Positions 52,958 to 62,540 of a stretch of DNA of 64,000 bases are shown piece by piece. Position 1 is the stretch's first letter. Every line of letters starts with the position of its first letter. A program made the position numbers and the translations under genes. The stretch covers positions 62,001 through 126,000 of the forward strand of contig JAGONM010000005.1 in NCBI GenBank assembly GCA_017993055.1, in the 5' to 3' direction. The notes below the pieces were generated by a model. It was not told where the DNA came from. It ran no database searches and saw nothing but the letters and a program-made list of their open reading frames with translations. The DNA comes from Armatimonadota bacterium. Its GTDB lineage: Bacteria; Armatimonadota; UBA5829; DTJY01.

Positions 52958-55699
52958 ATGGCTTCAATGGGCATGGACAGGCTCATCACCCTTGGCGGCA
53001 ATGCGGAACAAATCTTCAAACACGCCGGCGTCACGGCTTCAGGACTCTCATCGGAGGAAGCACGCGAGCGGCTGGAACGCATGGGCGGCAACGTCATTCC
53101 CGAGGACGAGAAGATCTCGGTCTGGGAACTGGTGCTCGACCAGTTGAAGAGTCCCTTGATCTATGTGCTGCTGATCGCCGCGCTGGTCACCCTGGCGCTG
53201 CGGGACTACAAGGACACGGCGGTGATTCTCGCCGTCGTCATCCTCAACGGCGTGATAGGTTTCATCCAGGAGTACAAGGCGAACGTGGCGATTCAGGCTC
53301 TCCAGCAGTTGACGAGTTCCACCAGCCGCGTCCGGCGCGACGGGAAGGTTCAGAGGATTGACAGCAGGGAGCTAGTTCCCGGAGACATCGTCCTGCTGCA
53401 ATCCGGCGACAAGGTGGATGCAGACTGCCGCCTGGTGAGCGCACGTGAACTGCGGACCGACGAGTCCATGCTGACCGGCGAATCGCTACCCGTCGAGAAG
53501 TCGGCAGCCGGTCTTGCCGATACCGATGCCACCATGGCCGACTGGGTGAACATCGGCTTCGCCGGCACCCTAGTTCTCGAGGGAAGCGGCGAAGCGGTCG
53601 TGGTCGCGACCGGCAGCGACATGGAACTCGGCAAGATAGCCGAACAGGTCAAGGGCGAGCATCGGATCAGCACTCCGCTTCAGGAGAACATCAAGAAGCT
53701 GAGCCACTACATTGCGCTCATCACTCTCGGCCTCTGCGCTGTCGTCATGGCGCTGGGGCTTGCGCGGGGCATGAAGCTTCTGGATTTGTTCCTGGTGGCG
53801 ATCGCTCTGGCGGTTTCGGCGATCCCGGAAGGACTCCCAGTAGTGGTGACTATCACGCTCGCGATCGGCGTAAGACGGATGGCGAAGCACAGCGTCATCA
53901 TCCGCAAGCTCGCGGCGGTCGAGACACTAGGCTCGACGGAGGTCATCGGATCGGACAAGACAGGCACGCTTACGCAGAACCGGATGACGGCGAACAGCCT
54001 GTACTTCGGCCCGTGGAAGCTCGAGCGAGCCGAGGGAGTCGCTCTGGATCAGGCCCCTCTGGAGGGCGGTGACGGTTCTACGGTGGCTGATTCTGCATCC
54101 GCGAGCCAGGCGCGGGAGAGAATGGCGCGGATTGGGGCCCTGTGCAATGCATCTCACCTTACGATCAGCAACGGCGAGGTCGTAGAGCGCGAAGGCAGCC
54201 CGACCGAACTCGCCATCCTGGAGATGGCGGTCGCGCTGAGCCCCGGGATGTACGAGCAGGCCGTCAACCGCTCTCCTGTGGACGAAGTGCCTTTCAATTC
54301 CGAGCGGAAGTTCATGGCCTCGGTCCACCAAACAAGCGACGGCGGACTCGAAATGCTCGCCAAAGGCAGCCCCGAGGCCATCATCTCGCGCTCCGCAAAC
54401 CACTGGACCGCCGACGGCGAAGCGCCACTGGACAAGGAACACTGGCTCAGGACCGCGGATGAGATGGCTGCCAGGGGCCAGCGAGTGCTTGCGCTCGCCC
54501 GCAGGGACTGGGACTCGCGGGGGGACGGGTTCGATGCGGAATCGGTGCAGGGGCTGACGTTGATGGGGCTCGTCGGGCTGATTGACCCTGCGAGACCGGA
54601 CGCGGCATCCGCTGTCGAAGGCTGTCGCGAATCCGGGATCCGCGTGATCATGATCACCGGGGACCACGCGGTGACGGCGCGCGCGATCGCCATTGACCTC
54701 GGCATCATCAAGCACGAGGGAGACCTCCCGCCGATTGAGGCGGACCCGAGAGTCATCACAGGCCGCGAGCTCGATAGTATGTCCGACGAGACGCTCATAG
54801 AGCGGCTGGAAGAAGTCCGGGTATTTGCCCGCGTGACGCCGCAGGACAAGCACCGGTTGGTCAGACTCGTTAGAGAGCAGGGGAAGGTCATCGCGGTCAC
54901 GGGCGACGGCGTGAACGACGCTCCCGCGCTGAAGACCGCCCATCTCGGTGTGGCGATGGGGAAATCCGGCACAGAGGTCGCCAAACAGGCATCCGACATG
55001 GTGCTGCTGAACGACAGCTTCGCCGCGATCTACGAAGCGGTAAAAGAAGGGCGATACGTATTCGAGAACATCAAGAAGGTCAGCTTTTTCCTGGTGAGCA
55101 GCGGCGTCGGCGAGGTACTGGCGATACTGACCGCACTGGCGATGGCGTGGCCCCTGCCGTATACCGCAGTCCAGATACTCTGGATCAACCTGGCGACCAA
55201 CGGTCTTCAGGACGTGGCACTGGCGTTCGAGCCCGGCGAGGAACGACTGGCATGCAGGAAGCCTCGCGGCCTGCGAGAAGGCATCTTCGACCGGACGGTG
55301 ATACAGCACACGATCGGGATCATGTTCCTGTTCGCGATCGGCACTCTCGCGCTGTTCAAGTGGGCGGGAGGCGGCGACAATCTGAAGGAGGCCCGGACAG
55401 TCGCGATGACGACCATGGTAATGTTCCAGATGTGGCACGTCTTCAACTGCCGCAGCATGGACACCTCCGTGTTCAGGATACCGCTCTTCAGCAACAGGTA
55501 CCTGATCGTGTCGGTGCTGGGGGCGCTCGCGGCCCAAATCACGGTGCTCTACTGGGGACCCGCACAGTCGGTGTTTGGAACCACGGCGCTCAACTTCGAG
55601 CATTGGACGGTGATACTGGCTGTTACGGCACCTGTGATCCTGCTAATGGAAGCGTCGAAGTGGCTGGCGCGCCGTCGGTCCGGGCCTTGCTCGGCGTGA
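52958..55699 (+). CDS. P2-type (Ca2+-ATPase-like) cation-transporting ATPase
   Basis: A 913-residue P-type ATPase with the usual order: cation N-domain, TM1-2, actuator (DESMLTGESLPVEK), TM4 with the AIPEGLPVVV cation-site motif of P2A pumps, phosphorylation DKTGTLTQNRM, nucleotide-binding region, VTGDGVNDAPALK hinge and TM5-10. The TM6 motif reads NLATNG, where SERCA has NLVTDG, so one canonical Ca2+ ligand (Asp800 in SERCA) is Asn. The transported ion therefore cannot be assigned with confidence; Ca2+, Na+/K+ or H+ are options. AGGAGG lies 5 nt before the ATG. It is divergent from the stress-protein operon and convergent with the sulfatase. Confidence 0.9.
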   Translation: MASMGMDRLITLGGNAEQIFKHAGVTASGLSSEEARERLERMGGNVIPEDEKISVWELVLDQLKSPLIYVLLIAALVTLALRDYKDTAVILAVVILNGVIGFIQEYKANVAIQALQQLTSSTSRVRRDGKVQRIDSRELVPGDIVLLQSGDKVDADCRLVSARELRTDESMLTGESLPVEKSAAGLADTDATMADWVNIGFAGTLVLEGSGEAVVVATGSDMELGKIAEQVKGEHRISTPLQENIKKLSHYIALITLGLCAVVMALGLARGMKLLDLFLVAIALAVSAIPEGLPVVVTITLAIGVRRMAKHSVIIRKLAAVETLGSTEVIGSDKTGTLTQNRMTANSLYFGPWKLERAEGVALDQAPLEGGDGSTVADSASASQARERMARIGALCNASHLTISNGEVVEREGSPTELAILEMAVALSPGMYEQAVNRSPVDEVPFNSERKFMASVHQTSDGGLEMLAKGSPEAIISRSANHWTADGEAPLDKEHWLRTADEMAARGQRVLALARRDWDSRGDGFDAESVQGLTLMGLVGLIDPARPDAASAVEGCRESGIRVIMITGDHAVTARAIAIDLGIIKHEGDLPPIEADPRVITGRELDSMSDETLIERLEEVRVFARVTPQDKHRLVRLVREQGKVIAVTGDGVNDAPALKTAHLGVAMGKSGTEVAKQASDMVLLNDSFAAIYEAVKEGRYVFENIKKVSFFLVSSGVGEVLAILTALAMAWPLPYTAVQILWINLATNGLQDVALAFEPGEERLACRKPRGLREGIFDRTVIQHTIGIMFLFAIGTLALFKWAGGGDNLKEARTVAMTTMVMFQMWHVFNCRSMDTSVFRIPLFSNRYLIVSVLGALAAQITVLYWGPAQSVFGTTALNFEHWTVILAVTAPVILLMEASKWLARRRSGPCSA

Positions 55700-55720
55700 C
55701 GATGCCGGGGATGCCGGGTT

Positions 55721-57220
55721 CTACCTTTCCGTCCAGAATCCGCAGGGTGGGCGCTTCATGGCGTAGCGAGTCCTCGGGAGGGGCAGCGGGTCCTCGACCC
55801 TGAGCAGCCACTCGAGCAGACCCTCCAGGAGTTCCATCTGTCTATCGGCGTATTCGGGCCTCCCGTAGAGGTTCGTCACCTCACCGGGATACCGCTCGAG
55901 GTCGTAGAGCTGACCCGCGCCCTGCATATCGTACACCAGCTTCCAGTCTCCCTTGCGAACCATCCGCATCTGCCCGCTCTGAGTCCAGCTATTGAGGCAG
56001 TCATACCCGCCCCACTTACCATCCTTGCTGATGGTCAGCCCATCCTTCGCCGGATCAATCTCCTCGTGCTCGGTGTAGTACAAGCCCCCGAAGCCGTGCT
56101 CGACGTACGCGCCGGCGAACTCCGAGGCGGGGTAGTCAGCGCCGGTCAGTATCGGCCAGAGGCTCCGGCCCTGGACTCCATCCGGCGTCGGGAGCCCGAC
56201 CGCCTCGCAGAGCGTCGGCATGATGTCACAGATCGAGACGTGGGCGTCATGAGGCTTGACTGCCTTTCGGATACCCGGCCCCATGATCTGCATCGGAATC
56301 CTTACGAGCGGCTCGGGAAGCTCCGGGCCCTTGCGCATCAGGCCGTACTCGCCGACGAAATCGCCGTGGTCGGAGAGGATGATGACGATCGTGTTCTCCC
56401 GCAGGCGCTTCTCGTCGAGGAACTGCACAAACCGCTTTACCTGGTCGTCAATCATCCGCAGCATGCCGAGGTAGTTGGCGCGCATCCGCGGGATCTGCTC
56501 GACGAAGTCCGGGAACGCCTTGACGAACGACTGCCGGCACCACTGGTACGGGAATCCCTTGATGTCGAGCGCTTCCTCACCGGCGGCCGGCTTCGGGAGC
56601 GACTCCGGCGCGAACATCGAGTAGTACGGCTCCGGGACCTGATACGGGTTGTGCGGCTGAGGGAAGCTCAGCCACAGGAGGAACGGGTTCTCGTCCTGCG
56701 ACTCGATCCACTTCTCCGCGGACGAGACAAGCCGGTAGGGGATCTGGCACTCCGCCGGGAACGGCGTGGGCTCCTTCGACATGTGGAAGTGCGTCGTCTT
56801 CAGCCAGTCGTCGAACGCCTTCTCATCCGAGGTCCGGTCCTTGTCTCCATCGACGCCGAGGTGGCCGCACTCGTACCAGAAGTCGGCCTTCTCCGGCGTG
56901 AGGTGAGAGTGGTTCTTGCCGACCAGCGCCGCCCTGTACCCGTTTGCGCGGACGAGGTCGAAGAGGTCCTCGGAGTAGTATGCATCCCGGATGTTGTGGT
57001 TCGTCCTCGTCCGGTGGGCGCTGGGATATCGTCCGGTCAGCATGCTCACCCTTGCCGGGGCGCAGACCGGCATGGAGGTGTACGCGCGGTCGAACCACGT
57101 GCCCTGCGCGGCGAGCGCATCCATGCCGGGCGTGGTGTCGAGCGGGAAGCCCTCCCGCCGCGACTGGTCGGCCCGCTGCTGATCGGTCATGATGATAACG
57201 ATGTTCGGTCTGTTCGGCAT
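55721..57220 (-). CDS. Arylsulfatase-type sulfatase (Cys-type)
   Basis: A 499-residue sulfatase. The N-terminal NIVIIMTDQQRAD holds the metal-binding Asp pair. The maturation motif CAPAR at residues 53-57 has Cys53, converted to formylglycine in this family. ILSDHGDFVGEYGLMRKG carries further metal ligands. No signal peptide precedes ATG 57220, so it may be cytoplasmic or exported unconventionally; a longer frame adds no signal. Substrates are probably sulfated sugars (inference from the GH-rich surroundings). The activating enzyme (FGE or anSME) is not in the window. Confidence 0.9.
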   Translation of the reverse strand: MPNRPNIVIIMTDQQRADQSRREGFPLDTTPGMDALAAQGTWFDRAYTSMPVCAPARVSMLTGRYPSAHRTRTNHNIRDAYYSEDLFDLVRANGYRAALVGKNHSHLTPEKADFWYECGHLGVDGDKDRTSDEKAFDDWLKTTHFHMSKEPTPFPAECQIPYRLVSSAEKWIESQDENPFLLWLSFPQPHNPYQVPEPYYSMFAPESLPKPAAGEEALDIKGFPYQWCRQSFVKAFPDFVEQIPRMRANYLGMLRMIDDQVKRFVQFLDEKRLRENTIVIILSDHGDFVGEYGLMRKGPELPEPLVRIPMQIMGPGIRKAVKPHDAHVSICDIMPTLCEAVGLPTPDGVQGRSLWPILTGADYPASEFAGAYVEHGFGGLYYTEHEEIDPAKDGLTISKDGKWGGYDCLNSWTQSGQMRMVRKGDWKLVYDMQGAGQLYDLERYPGEVTNLYGRPEYADRQMELLEGLLEWLLRVEDPLPLPRTRYAMKRPPCGFWTER

Positions 57221-57273
57221 ATCTGCATATTCTACGGCATCCTTCCACGGCCCTGCACAACGAAGCCCCGCGC

Positions 57274-57302
57274 TTGACGTCTCCACCTGTGGCGACTACG
57301 AT
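57274..57302 (+). promoter_or_regulatory. Promoter in front of a broken gene
   Basis: TTGACG (57274-57279), a 17-nt spacer and TACGAT (57297-57302), 30 nt before an ATG with AGGAG. It is intact although the gene behind it is not. Confidence 0.6.
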
Positions 57303-57331
57303 GAGCGCAGTCATCCACAGGAGAATGGTTC

Positions 57332-57690
57332 ATGTTGAAGAAGCGCTCGTTCATGATCCTCGCAATACTCGTCATCATCGGGGCTAAGTGCTATGCCGTC
57401 GAGTTCAAGCCGGAAACCATGCCGCGGTTCACCTACTTCAGCGCGCCGGACAGCTCATTCTCCCGGAGCAAGAGGTCCGCGTATGGACTACCTCCTCCGA
57501 CACCAGGAACTTCCGCCAGGCAGAGTGTAGCTCCACCGATGTGAAGGGCAAGGCCAGCGTCTACACCTACACGCTCACCCGACCGGAAAAAGGCTTACCG
57601 ACGCTCTTCGGCGGAGCGGAGTACAAGGACGTGGTTCTTCCTCTTCCCCATATCCAGAACACGACCCCGAAGGTCTGGGCCGCGAAGTGA
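57332..57690 (+). pseudogene. Frameshifted, truncated exported-protein gene (possible PhoPQ-related remnant)
   Basis: An ATG with AGGAG 8 nt upstream opens a signal peptide (~1-22) and about 25 more residues, after which the sensible reading passes to another frame near 57455-57475. The second frame continues to the TGA at 57688-57690 with EVRVWTTSSDTRNFRQAECS and VYTYTLTRPEKG. That tail resembles the C-terminal region of PhoPQ-activated pathogenicity-related proteins (VRLWTAxxxxRDFR), which in full length carry a ~350-residue alpha/beta-hydrolase domain. Here that domain is absent, so an internal deletion plus a frameshift is the simplest reading. The family match is tentative. Confidence 0.45.
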
Positions 57691-57857
57691 TGCGCAGACT
57701 TCCCGTGACGATCCTCCTTGCACTTCTGGGGTAGAGCGAACGAGGCGCGGAGTGCTTCAAAGGAGTTCTTATCATTGCCGGGGGCGGCAACACCCAGGCT
57801 GAGATCAGCCGGATGAGTGACCTTACCCCCATGCTGAGAACCAATGGCGGCTTAGGG
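57690..57857 (+). pseudogene. Truncated signal-peptide ORF with in-frame stop
   Basis: An ATG overlapping the previous stop (TGATG) encodes 14 residues typical of a signal-peptide start (MRRLPVTILLALLG) and then meets TAG at 57732-57734. The same frame stays open for 40 more codons to TAG at 57855. It looks like the broken 5' end of a second, once coupled exported-protein gene. I cannot identify the family. Confidence 0.35.
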
Positions 57858-57902
57858 CTAGGCCAGTTGTCCACGTCGACGGATACCAGGCTATGATAGG
57901 CG

Positions 57903-57931
57903 TTGCCAAAACTCGCAGTAGATGCTAGTAT
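57903..57931 (+). promoter_or_regulatory. Promoter of the DUF262/DUF1524 gene
   Basis: TTGCCA (57903-57908), a 17-nt spacer ending TGC (extended -10) and TAGTAT (57926-57931). ATG 57974 has GGAGG 6 nt upstream. Confidence 0.65.
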
Positions 57932-57973
57932 TGTTGAGTGGAAGTAACACCAATATGATCGCGGAGGCTAACA

Positions 57974-59638
57974 ATGCAGGCGACCCCCGTTTCTGTCACA
58001 CAATACTTCGATGGCGCTAAGCAGAACGTCGTCCCGCTTTTTCAGCGGACTTACAGTTGGCAGCGGAAGCACTGGAACGCGCTCTGGCAGGACATACTGG
58101 ATCTGTGTGATCGGGGCGCGAACGCTACACACTTCATGGGCGCGATCGTCTCCCTACCGGTACGCGCTGTGCCTGTCGGTGTGAACAAGCATCTGATTGT
58201 GGACGGGCAACAGCGCTTGACCACGCTTGCAGTCCTCCTCTGTGCGATCCGAGACAGCGTCGTTGATAACCAGATCCGTGAGAGGGTTCGAGCACTCATT
58301 GTGAACGAGCACTACGACGGAACAGATCGACTGAAACTTCTGCCGACTCAGGGCGACAGAGATGTCTTCTGCCGTCTGGCATTGGATGAACTCACCGTTG
58401 CCGAGGCGCACAATGTCCGAACTGCCTACCAGTTCTTCCGCGACTGCCTTGCTAGTCGTGACAACAATGGTGATCGAGTTGATCCTGAGAAGGTGTTCGA
58501 CATACTGCAGTGTTCCTTGCAGGTCGTGATGATCAGCCTTAACGATTCGGATGATCCCTACCTTATTTTTGAAAGCCTCAACTATAAAGGACAACCGCTC
58601 ACGCAAACAGATCTTATTCGCAACTACGTCCTAATGCGTTATAGGCACGGGCTGGGAGAAGGAGGTGAACACGATCGAATATACAATGATTATTGGCTAC
58701 CTATTGAACACCTGCTAAATTCAGACATCGAAGAGTTTCTGCGCCACTATGCCATGAAAGACGGCAGGAAGATCGGTCGTAGCGGGATTTATACTGCCAT
58801 TAAGCGGCGCTTCGAGGAACTCGGCGATGAAGCCGATATTGAGCCTGAACTGCAATCAATGCTAAATCATGCTGGGTACTACCGGCGATTCCTGAATGGG
58901 GATGATGAGCCCGATGGGGAACTAAGGGTGTCACTGGAAGCAGTCAGGGAACTGAGTCGAGGCGCTGCATATCCGCTTATGCTGCGGGCATTTGAATCTC
59001 ATGATAATGGGATGCTCTCCTCTGAGGATCTTCGGAGGGTGGTCGGCACTATTGAGTCATTCATGGTTCGGCGAGCGGTCTGTGACGTACCCACGAACAC
59101 TCTGAACCGCACCTTCGAGGGGTTGGCACGCGATTTCAGTTCAGTTGACACGGCTGAATGGCTGATCGCATCTCTGCTGAACGGCGATTGGCCACGTCGT
59201 TGGCCCGATGATGAGGAGTTCAGACGCGAACTGACGGAGTCCCCTCAGTATGGGCGGAATACGAAGCTTGTGGGGTTCGTTCTTAAGCGAATCGAGCACG
59301 AACTAGACAGACTTGAACCTATAAACCTTGAGCATACCACGATTGAGCATGTTATGCCGCAGACGCTGACACCGCATTGGACCGCCATGCTCGGCCAGCG
59401 CTATCAGGATGTGCACAGGAGGGCGCTACATACACTGGGCAATTTGACTCTTACTGGCTACAATGGCGAACTGGGGAATTTACCCTTCAATGACAAGAAA
59501 GAGAGGTTGAGCACTAGCCCACTCAGGCTGAACTCGTGGATCACTGAGCAAGAGACATGGACGGCTGACGTCATCGCCGAACGTGCACAGCACCTTGCTG
59601 AAATTGCACTGCGCCTATGGTCACGTCCACACGTCTGA
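57974..59638 (+). CDS. GmrSD-like DUF262/DUF1524 protein (putative type IV restriction nuclease)
   Basis: A 554-residue protein. The N-terminal DUF262 (ParB/sulfiredoxin-like NTPase) has VPLFQRTYSWQRKHW and the hallmark DGQQRLTTL. The C-terminal DUF1524 is an HNH-type nuclease with IEHVMPQTL and HTLGNLTLTGYNGELGN and a downstream Lys. This pair is the fused GmrSD architecture, which in E. coli CT596 cuts glucosyl-hydroxymethylcytosine phage DNA; relatives (including BrxU) are phage-defence enzymes. The gene is clearly richer in A/T than its neighbours (for example 21 G/C in the 60 nt from 58681), and it lies beside decayed genes, both signs of horizontal gain. No partner methylase is present, as expected for type IV. 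Confidence 0.87.
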   Translation: MQATPVSVTQYFDGAKQNVVPLFQRTYSWQRKHWNALWQDILDLCDRGANATHFMGAIVSLPVRAVPVGVNKHLIVDGQQRLTTLAVLLCAIRDSVVDNQIRERVRALIVNEHYDGTDRLKLLPTQGDRDVFCRLALDELTVAEAHNVRTAYQFFRDCLASRDNNGDRVDPEKVFDILQCSLQVVMISLNDSDDPYLIFESLNYKGQPLTQTDLIRNYVLMRYRHGLGEGGEHDRIYNDYWLPIEHLLNSDIEEFLRHYAMKDGRKIGRSGIYTAIKRRFEELGDEADIEPELQSMLNHAGYYRRFLNGDDEPDGELRVSLEAVRELSRGAAYPLMLRAFESHDNGMLSSEDLRRVVGTIESFMVRRAVCDVPTNTLNRTFEGLARDFSSVDTAEWLIASLLNGDWPRRWPDDEEFRRELTESPQYGRNTKLVGFVLKRIEHELDRLEPINLEHTTIEHVMPQTLTPHWTAMLGQRYQDVHRRALHTLGNLTLTGYNGELGNLPFNDKKERLSTSPLRLNSWITEQETWTADVIAERAQHLAEIALRLWSRPHV

Positions 59639-59843
59639 GCAGCAAACAGCGAGAGCGCGTAGTATGACGCATATCCACAACCTGCGACCTGCCTTCTGTG
59701 CGGTCTGGCGTGCGATGATATTCTTTGCGTCCGCGCGTCCATCGCGCCAGAATCTGGCATCCGTTTCTCCGGCCAACCTCTCGTGGCCCTCTCGTCTCTT
59801 CGCGTCTCGCTTATCCACGGTGGCACCCGCCAACCCCTCTGAT

Positions 59844-61409
59844 GTGCTACGATATCAACCGTTGGGAAACAAACAGTGGGGCAGGGCAGTACGCGTCGGT
59901 ACCATCGTTCTCATCATCGTTCTCCTGAGCGCCGCCGTTCTGACAGGCGAGGGGATTCCGCTCCCGAGGGCCGGGTCAAAGGAGATTTGGGTCATCGAGC
60001 ATGGGAAGATGACGAAACCGGAGCAGCTTCTCGCCCAGACTCTCCAGGGCCTCACCGCCGATAACAAGGACGCGCGGATCTGGCTGAAGTCGGACGGCGC
60101 ATACCGGGTGCTTCTCGATCAGATGGTCACTGAGGGAGTCCGCGAGCACGAGGTCGAGTCCGTCTGGACCCTGTACCGTCGGTTCAGGCCGCAGGTCCGC
60201 GGAATGATCGTCTGCACGATCGGGACCGACAGCCTGAACGTAGCCACATCACTCTGCGGGCCGAAGCAGTGCGTAGCCATTGATGAATCGCTCCTGGAAA
60301 AGGCGAAGAGCGAAGGGCTTGCCGTCATAGAGGATGTCCGCGGCATGGACGACCGGAGCGCCCTCGCCAGGTACAAGGACCTCTTCTCGCACGGCATCGC
60401 CGTCAGCCAGGAGAGGACTATTGCCAGCCACCTGCGCGACTTCGCAGTCGCCCGGCGCGCGTTCACCTGCGGGACGGATCCCGAGTTCGTCAAGGAGGCG
60501 GCGACTGCATTCGGCCCGAACGCGCTGGTCTACGGCTGGGGCAGGGAGCGCGAGTGGGTGACGGGCATTAGTCAAGCCAATGCGACCGCCGTTCCCGCCG
60601 ACTGGGCGCTGAACCTCTCCGTGGTGTCGAAACTCCCCGCCGGGAAGCTCCGTCGCCCTGCGGACCTGCGTATCAAGACCGAGGACGGCGTGCGGTACAT
60701 CGCCTTTGTGATGAGCGACGGCGACAACCTGCAGTGGTTCTGCGGAGGGTTCTTCGCCAGCACCAGATGGTGGCCGAGTCCCCTCCGAGGTACGTTCCCG
60801 ATGACGTGGGAGGTCCCGGTCGCCGCCGCCGAGGTGATCCCGCGTGCGCTCGAGTATGTCTATTCGACCGCCACCCCGAACGACGGCTTCGTCACCGGTG
60901 CGGGTCTGCCCGGCTACACGTATGCTCACTGGCAGCCCGACAGGGTCTCCCTCGCAGAGCAGTCGTCGCACTACCTCCGCCTTGCCGACTTGAACGTCGT
61001 TGGGGTCATCAATAACAATGTCGGGAGCATGGAGGAGATCATCCCACTGCTCGAGCGGCCCGAGATCGAAGGCATTCTCTACAAGGACTACAGCCCATAC
61101 GACGGCCGGCATGGGGCAATCATGTGGCACAAGGGGAAGCCGTGCATCTCGTTCAAGTTCGACCTTCGCCCTGACCGTCAGGGCCCTGAGAAGATCGCCG
61201 AGGAGGTCTCGAAGCTGCCGGCGTCACCGCGAACCGACGAGGGAAGCTACACACTCGTCACGGTCTTGGCATGGGGATACCAGGACATCGGAGGCCCGAT
61301 GGAGGCCGTCCGCCGAACGATCGAGCTTCTACCGGAGAACACACGGGTGGTCACCGCTAACCAACTCGTAGCGCTGATGAAAGCGAACTTCAGGGAGAAA
61401 CATCGCTAG
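59844..61409 (+). CDS. Membrane-anchored or secreted GxGYxYP-family putative glycosidase-like protein
   Basis: About 520 residues from the GTG at 59844. An N-terminal hydrophobic helix (TIVLIIVLLSAAVL) acts as signal or anchor. The main domain has GVRYIAFVMSDGDNLQWFCGGFF and GAGLPGYTYAHWQ, resembling the GxGYxYP family, thought to be carbohydrate-active but uncharacterised; RPEIEGILYKDYSPYDG and the late GYQDIGGP add support. The frame is open further upstream to 59583, overlapping the DUF262 gene, but that part is low-complexity and unlikely to be coding. TTG 59862 is another start option. The stretch 59639-59843 shows no other gene. Convergent with ruvB. Confidence 0.7.
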   Translation: MLRYQPLGNKQWGRAVRVGTIVLIIVLLSAAVLTGEGIPLPRAGSKEIWVIEHGKMTKPEQLLAQTLQGLTADNKDARIWLKSDGAYRVLLDQMVTEGVREHEVESVWTLYRRFRPQVRGMIVCTIGTDSLNVATSLCGPKQCVAIDESLLEKAKSEGLAVIEDVRGMDDRSALARYKDLFSHGIAVSQERTIASHLRDFAVARRAFTCGTDPEFVKEAATAFGPNALVYGWGREREWVTGISQANATAVPADWALNLSVVSKLPAGKLRRPADLRIKTEDGVRYIAFVMSDGDNLQWFCGGFFASTRWWPSPLRGTFPMTWEVPVAAAEVIPRALEYVYSTATPNDGFVTGAGLPGYTYAHWQPDRVSLAEQSSHYLRLADLNVVGVINNNVGSMEEIIPLLERPEIEGILYKDYSPYDGRHGAIMWHKGKPCISFKFDLRPDRQGPEKIAEEVSKLPASPRTDEGSYTLVTVLAWGYQDIGGPMEAVRRTIELLPENTRVVTANQLVALMKANFREKHR

Positions 61410-61425
61410 CGGAGACGGCATCCTC

Positions 61426-62493
61426 CTAGAGCAACTTCCCCTGACCGTCGGCGGGATGGGGGCAGGCGACCCCGATATGCTCGCAGGCGGCTCGGGTGGC
61501 TTTTCGGCCGCTGGGCGTGCGGTTGAGGAAGCCTATCTTGAGCAGGTACGGCTCGACCATGTCCACCAGTGTGTCGGTCTCCTCGTTCAGGGTCGCGGAG
61601 AGCGCCTCGATGCCGACCGGACCGCCGCCGTAGAACTCGATGATCGTCCTCAGGAACGCACGGTCGAGCTTGTCGAGGCCCATCTCGTCTACCATCTCGC
61701 GCTTCAGGGCGATATCCGCGATCTCGCGCGTGATGACTCCGTCGGCCTCGACCTCGGCGTAGTCCCTCACGCGCCGGAGCAGGCGGTTGGCGATCCTGGG
61801 GGTGCCGCGCGACCTTCGCGCGATCTCGACCGCGCCGTTCGGATCGACCTTCACATTCAGGATTCCGGACGACCGCTCCACGACCTTGGTCAGTTCCTCG
61901 GTCGAGTAGTAGTCCATGTGAGCGAAGATGCCGAACCGGTCGCGCATGGGGGCGGATAGCATCCCGGCGCGGGTGGTCGCTCCCACGAGGGTGAACCGCT
62001 TGAGCGGAATCTTGACGGTCTTGGCGTATGCGCCCCGGTCGAGCACGAAATCAACCTGGAAGTCCTCCATTGCCGAGTACAGGAACTCCTCGACGACCCG
62101 TGAGAGCCGGTGGATCTCGTCTATGAAGAGGACGTCGCCGACCTCAAGGTTCGAGAGGATGCCCATGACGTCCTTGGGCTTCTCCATCGCGGGGCCGGAG
62201 GTCGCCATGATGCTGGCGCCCATCTCGGAAGCAATGATGTGAGCCAGCGTGGTCTTTCCGAGACCCGGCGAGCCGTGCAGCAACACGTGATCGAGCGGCT
62301 CGCGCCGGTTGCGGGCGGCGGTGATGGCGATCTGCATGCTGTCGACTACGCCGGTCTGACCGATGTACTCGTCGAGCGTCCGGGGGCGGAGGTTCCATGA
62401 CTGGCGATCTTCGTCGTCGAGCGCTGCGGGGCGGACAGAACCGGGCTGGGTCTTTTCCTGGTCTTCGGTTGTGACTATCTTCTCTCTGGGCAT
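61426..62493 (-). CDS. ruvB: Holliday junction branch migration helicase RuvB
   Basis: A 355-residue AAA+ ATPase. [12 protein letters not shown] opens the domain; Walker A is [11 protein letters not shown]; Walker B is LFIDEIHRL; sensor 1 is GATTRAG with the following [25 protein letters not shown] is sensor 2; and the C-terminal winged helix ends in [12 protein letters not shown]. With RuvA it drives branch migration at Holliday junctions. ATG 62493 is chosen because GAGG lies upstream and the extra N-terminal residues of a longer frame are not conserved. ruvA and ruvC are not adjacent. It lies 47 nt after the oxidoreductase stop on the same strand. Confidence 0.96.
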   Translation of the reverse strand: MPREKIVTTEDQEKTQPGSVRPAALDDEDRQSWNLRPRTLDEYIGQTGVVDSMQIAITAARNRREPLDHVLLHGSPGLGKTTLAHIIASEMGASIMATSGPAMEKPKDVMGILSNLEVGDVLFIDEIHRLSRVVEEFLYSAMEDFQVDFVLDRGAYAKTVKIPLKRFTLVGATTRAGMLSAPMRDRFGIFAHMDYYSTEELTKVVERSSGILNVKVDPNGAVEIARRSRGTPRIANRLLRRVRDYAEVEADGVITREIADIALKREMVDEMGLDKLDRAFLRTIIEFYGGGPVGIEALSATLNEETDTLVDMVEPYLLKIGFLNRTPSGRKATRAACEHIGVACPHPADGQGKLL

Positions 62494-62540
62494 GATCGTC
62501 CTCGTTTCCAGCGTGTCGGATCGGTCTGACGCGGCTGACA

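Noticed and set aside
53927-55603. 558-codon minus-strand frame
   Set aside because: It is antisense to the P-type ATPase, whose catalytic motifs are all on the plus strand.
59583-59843. Longer N-terminus for the GxGYxYP protein overlapping the DUF262 gene
   Set aside because: The extra ~87 residues are Ser/Arg/Pro-rich with no conserved feature, and the hydrophobic export helix begins only after 59880, so a start near 59844 or 59862 fits better.
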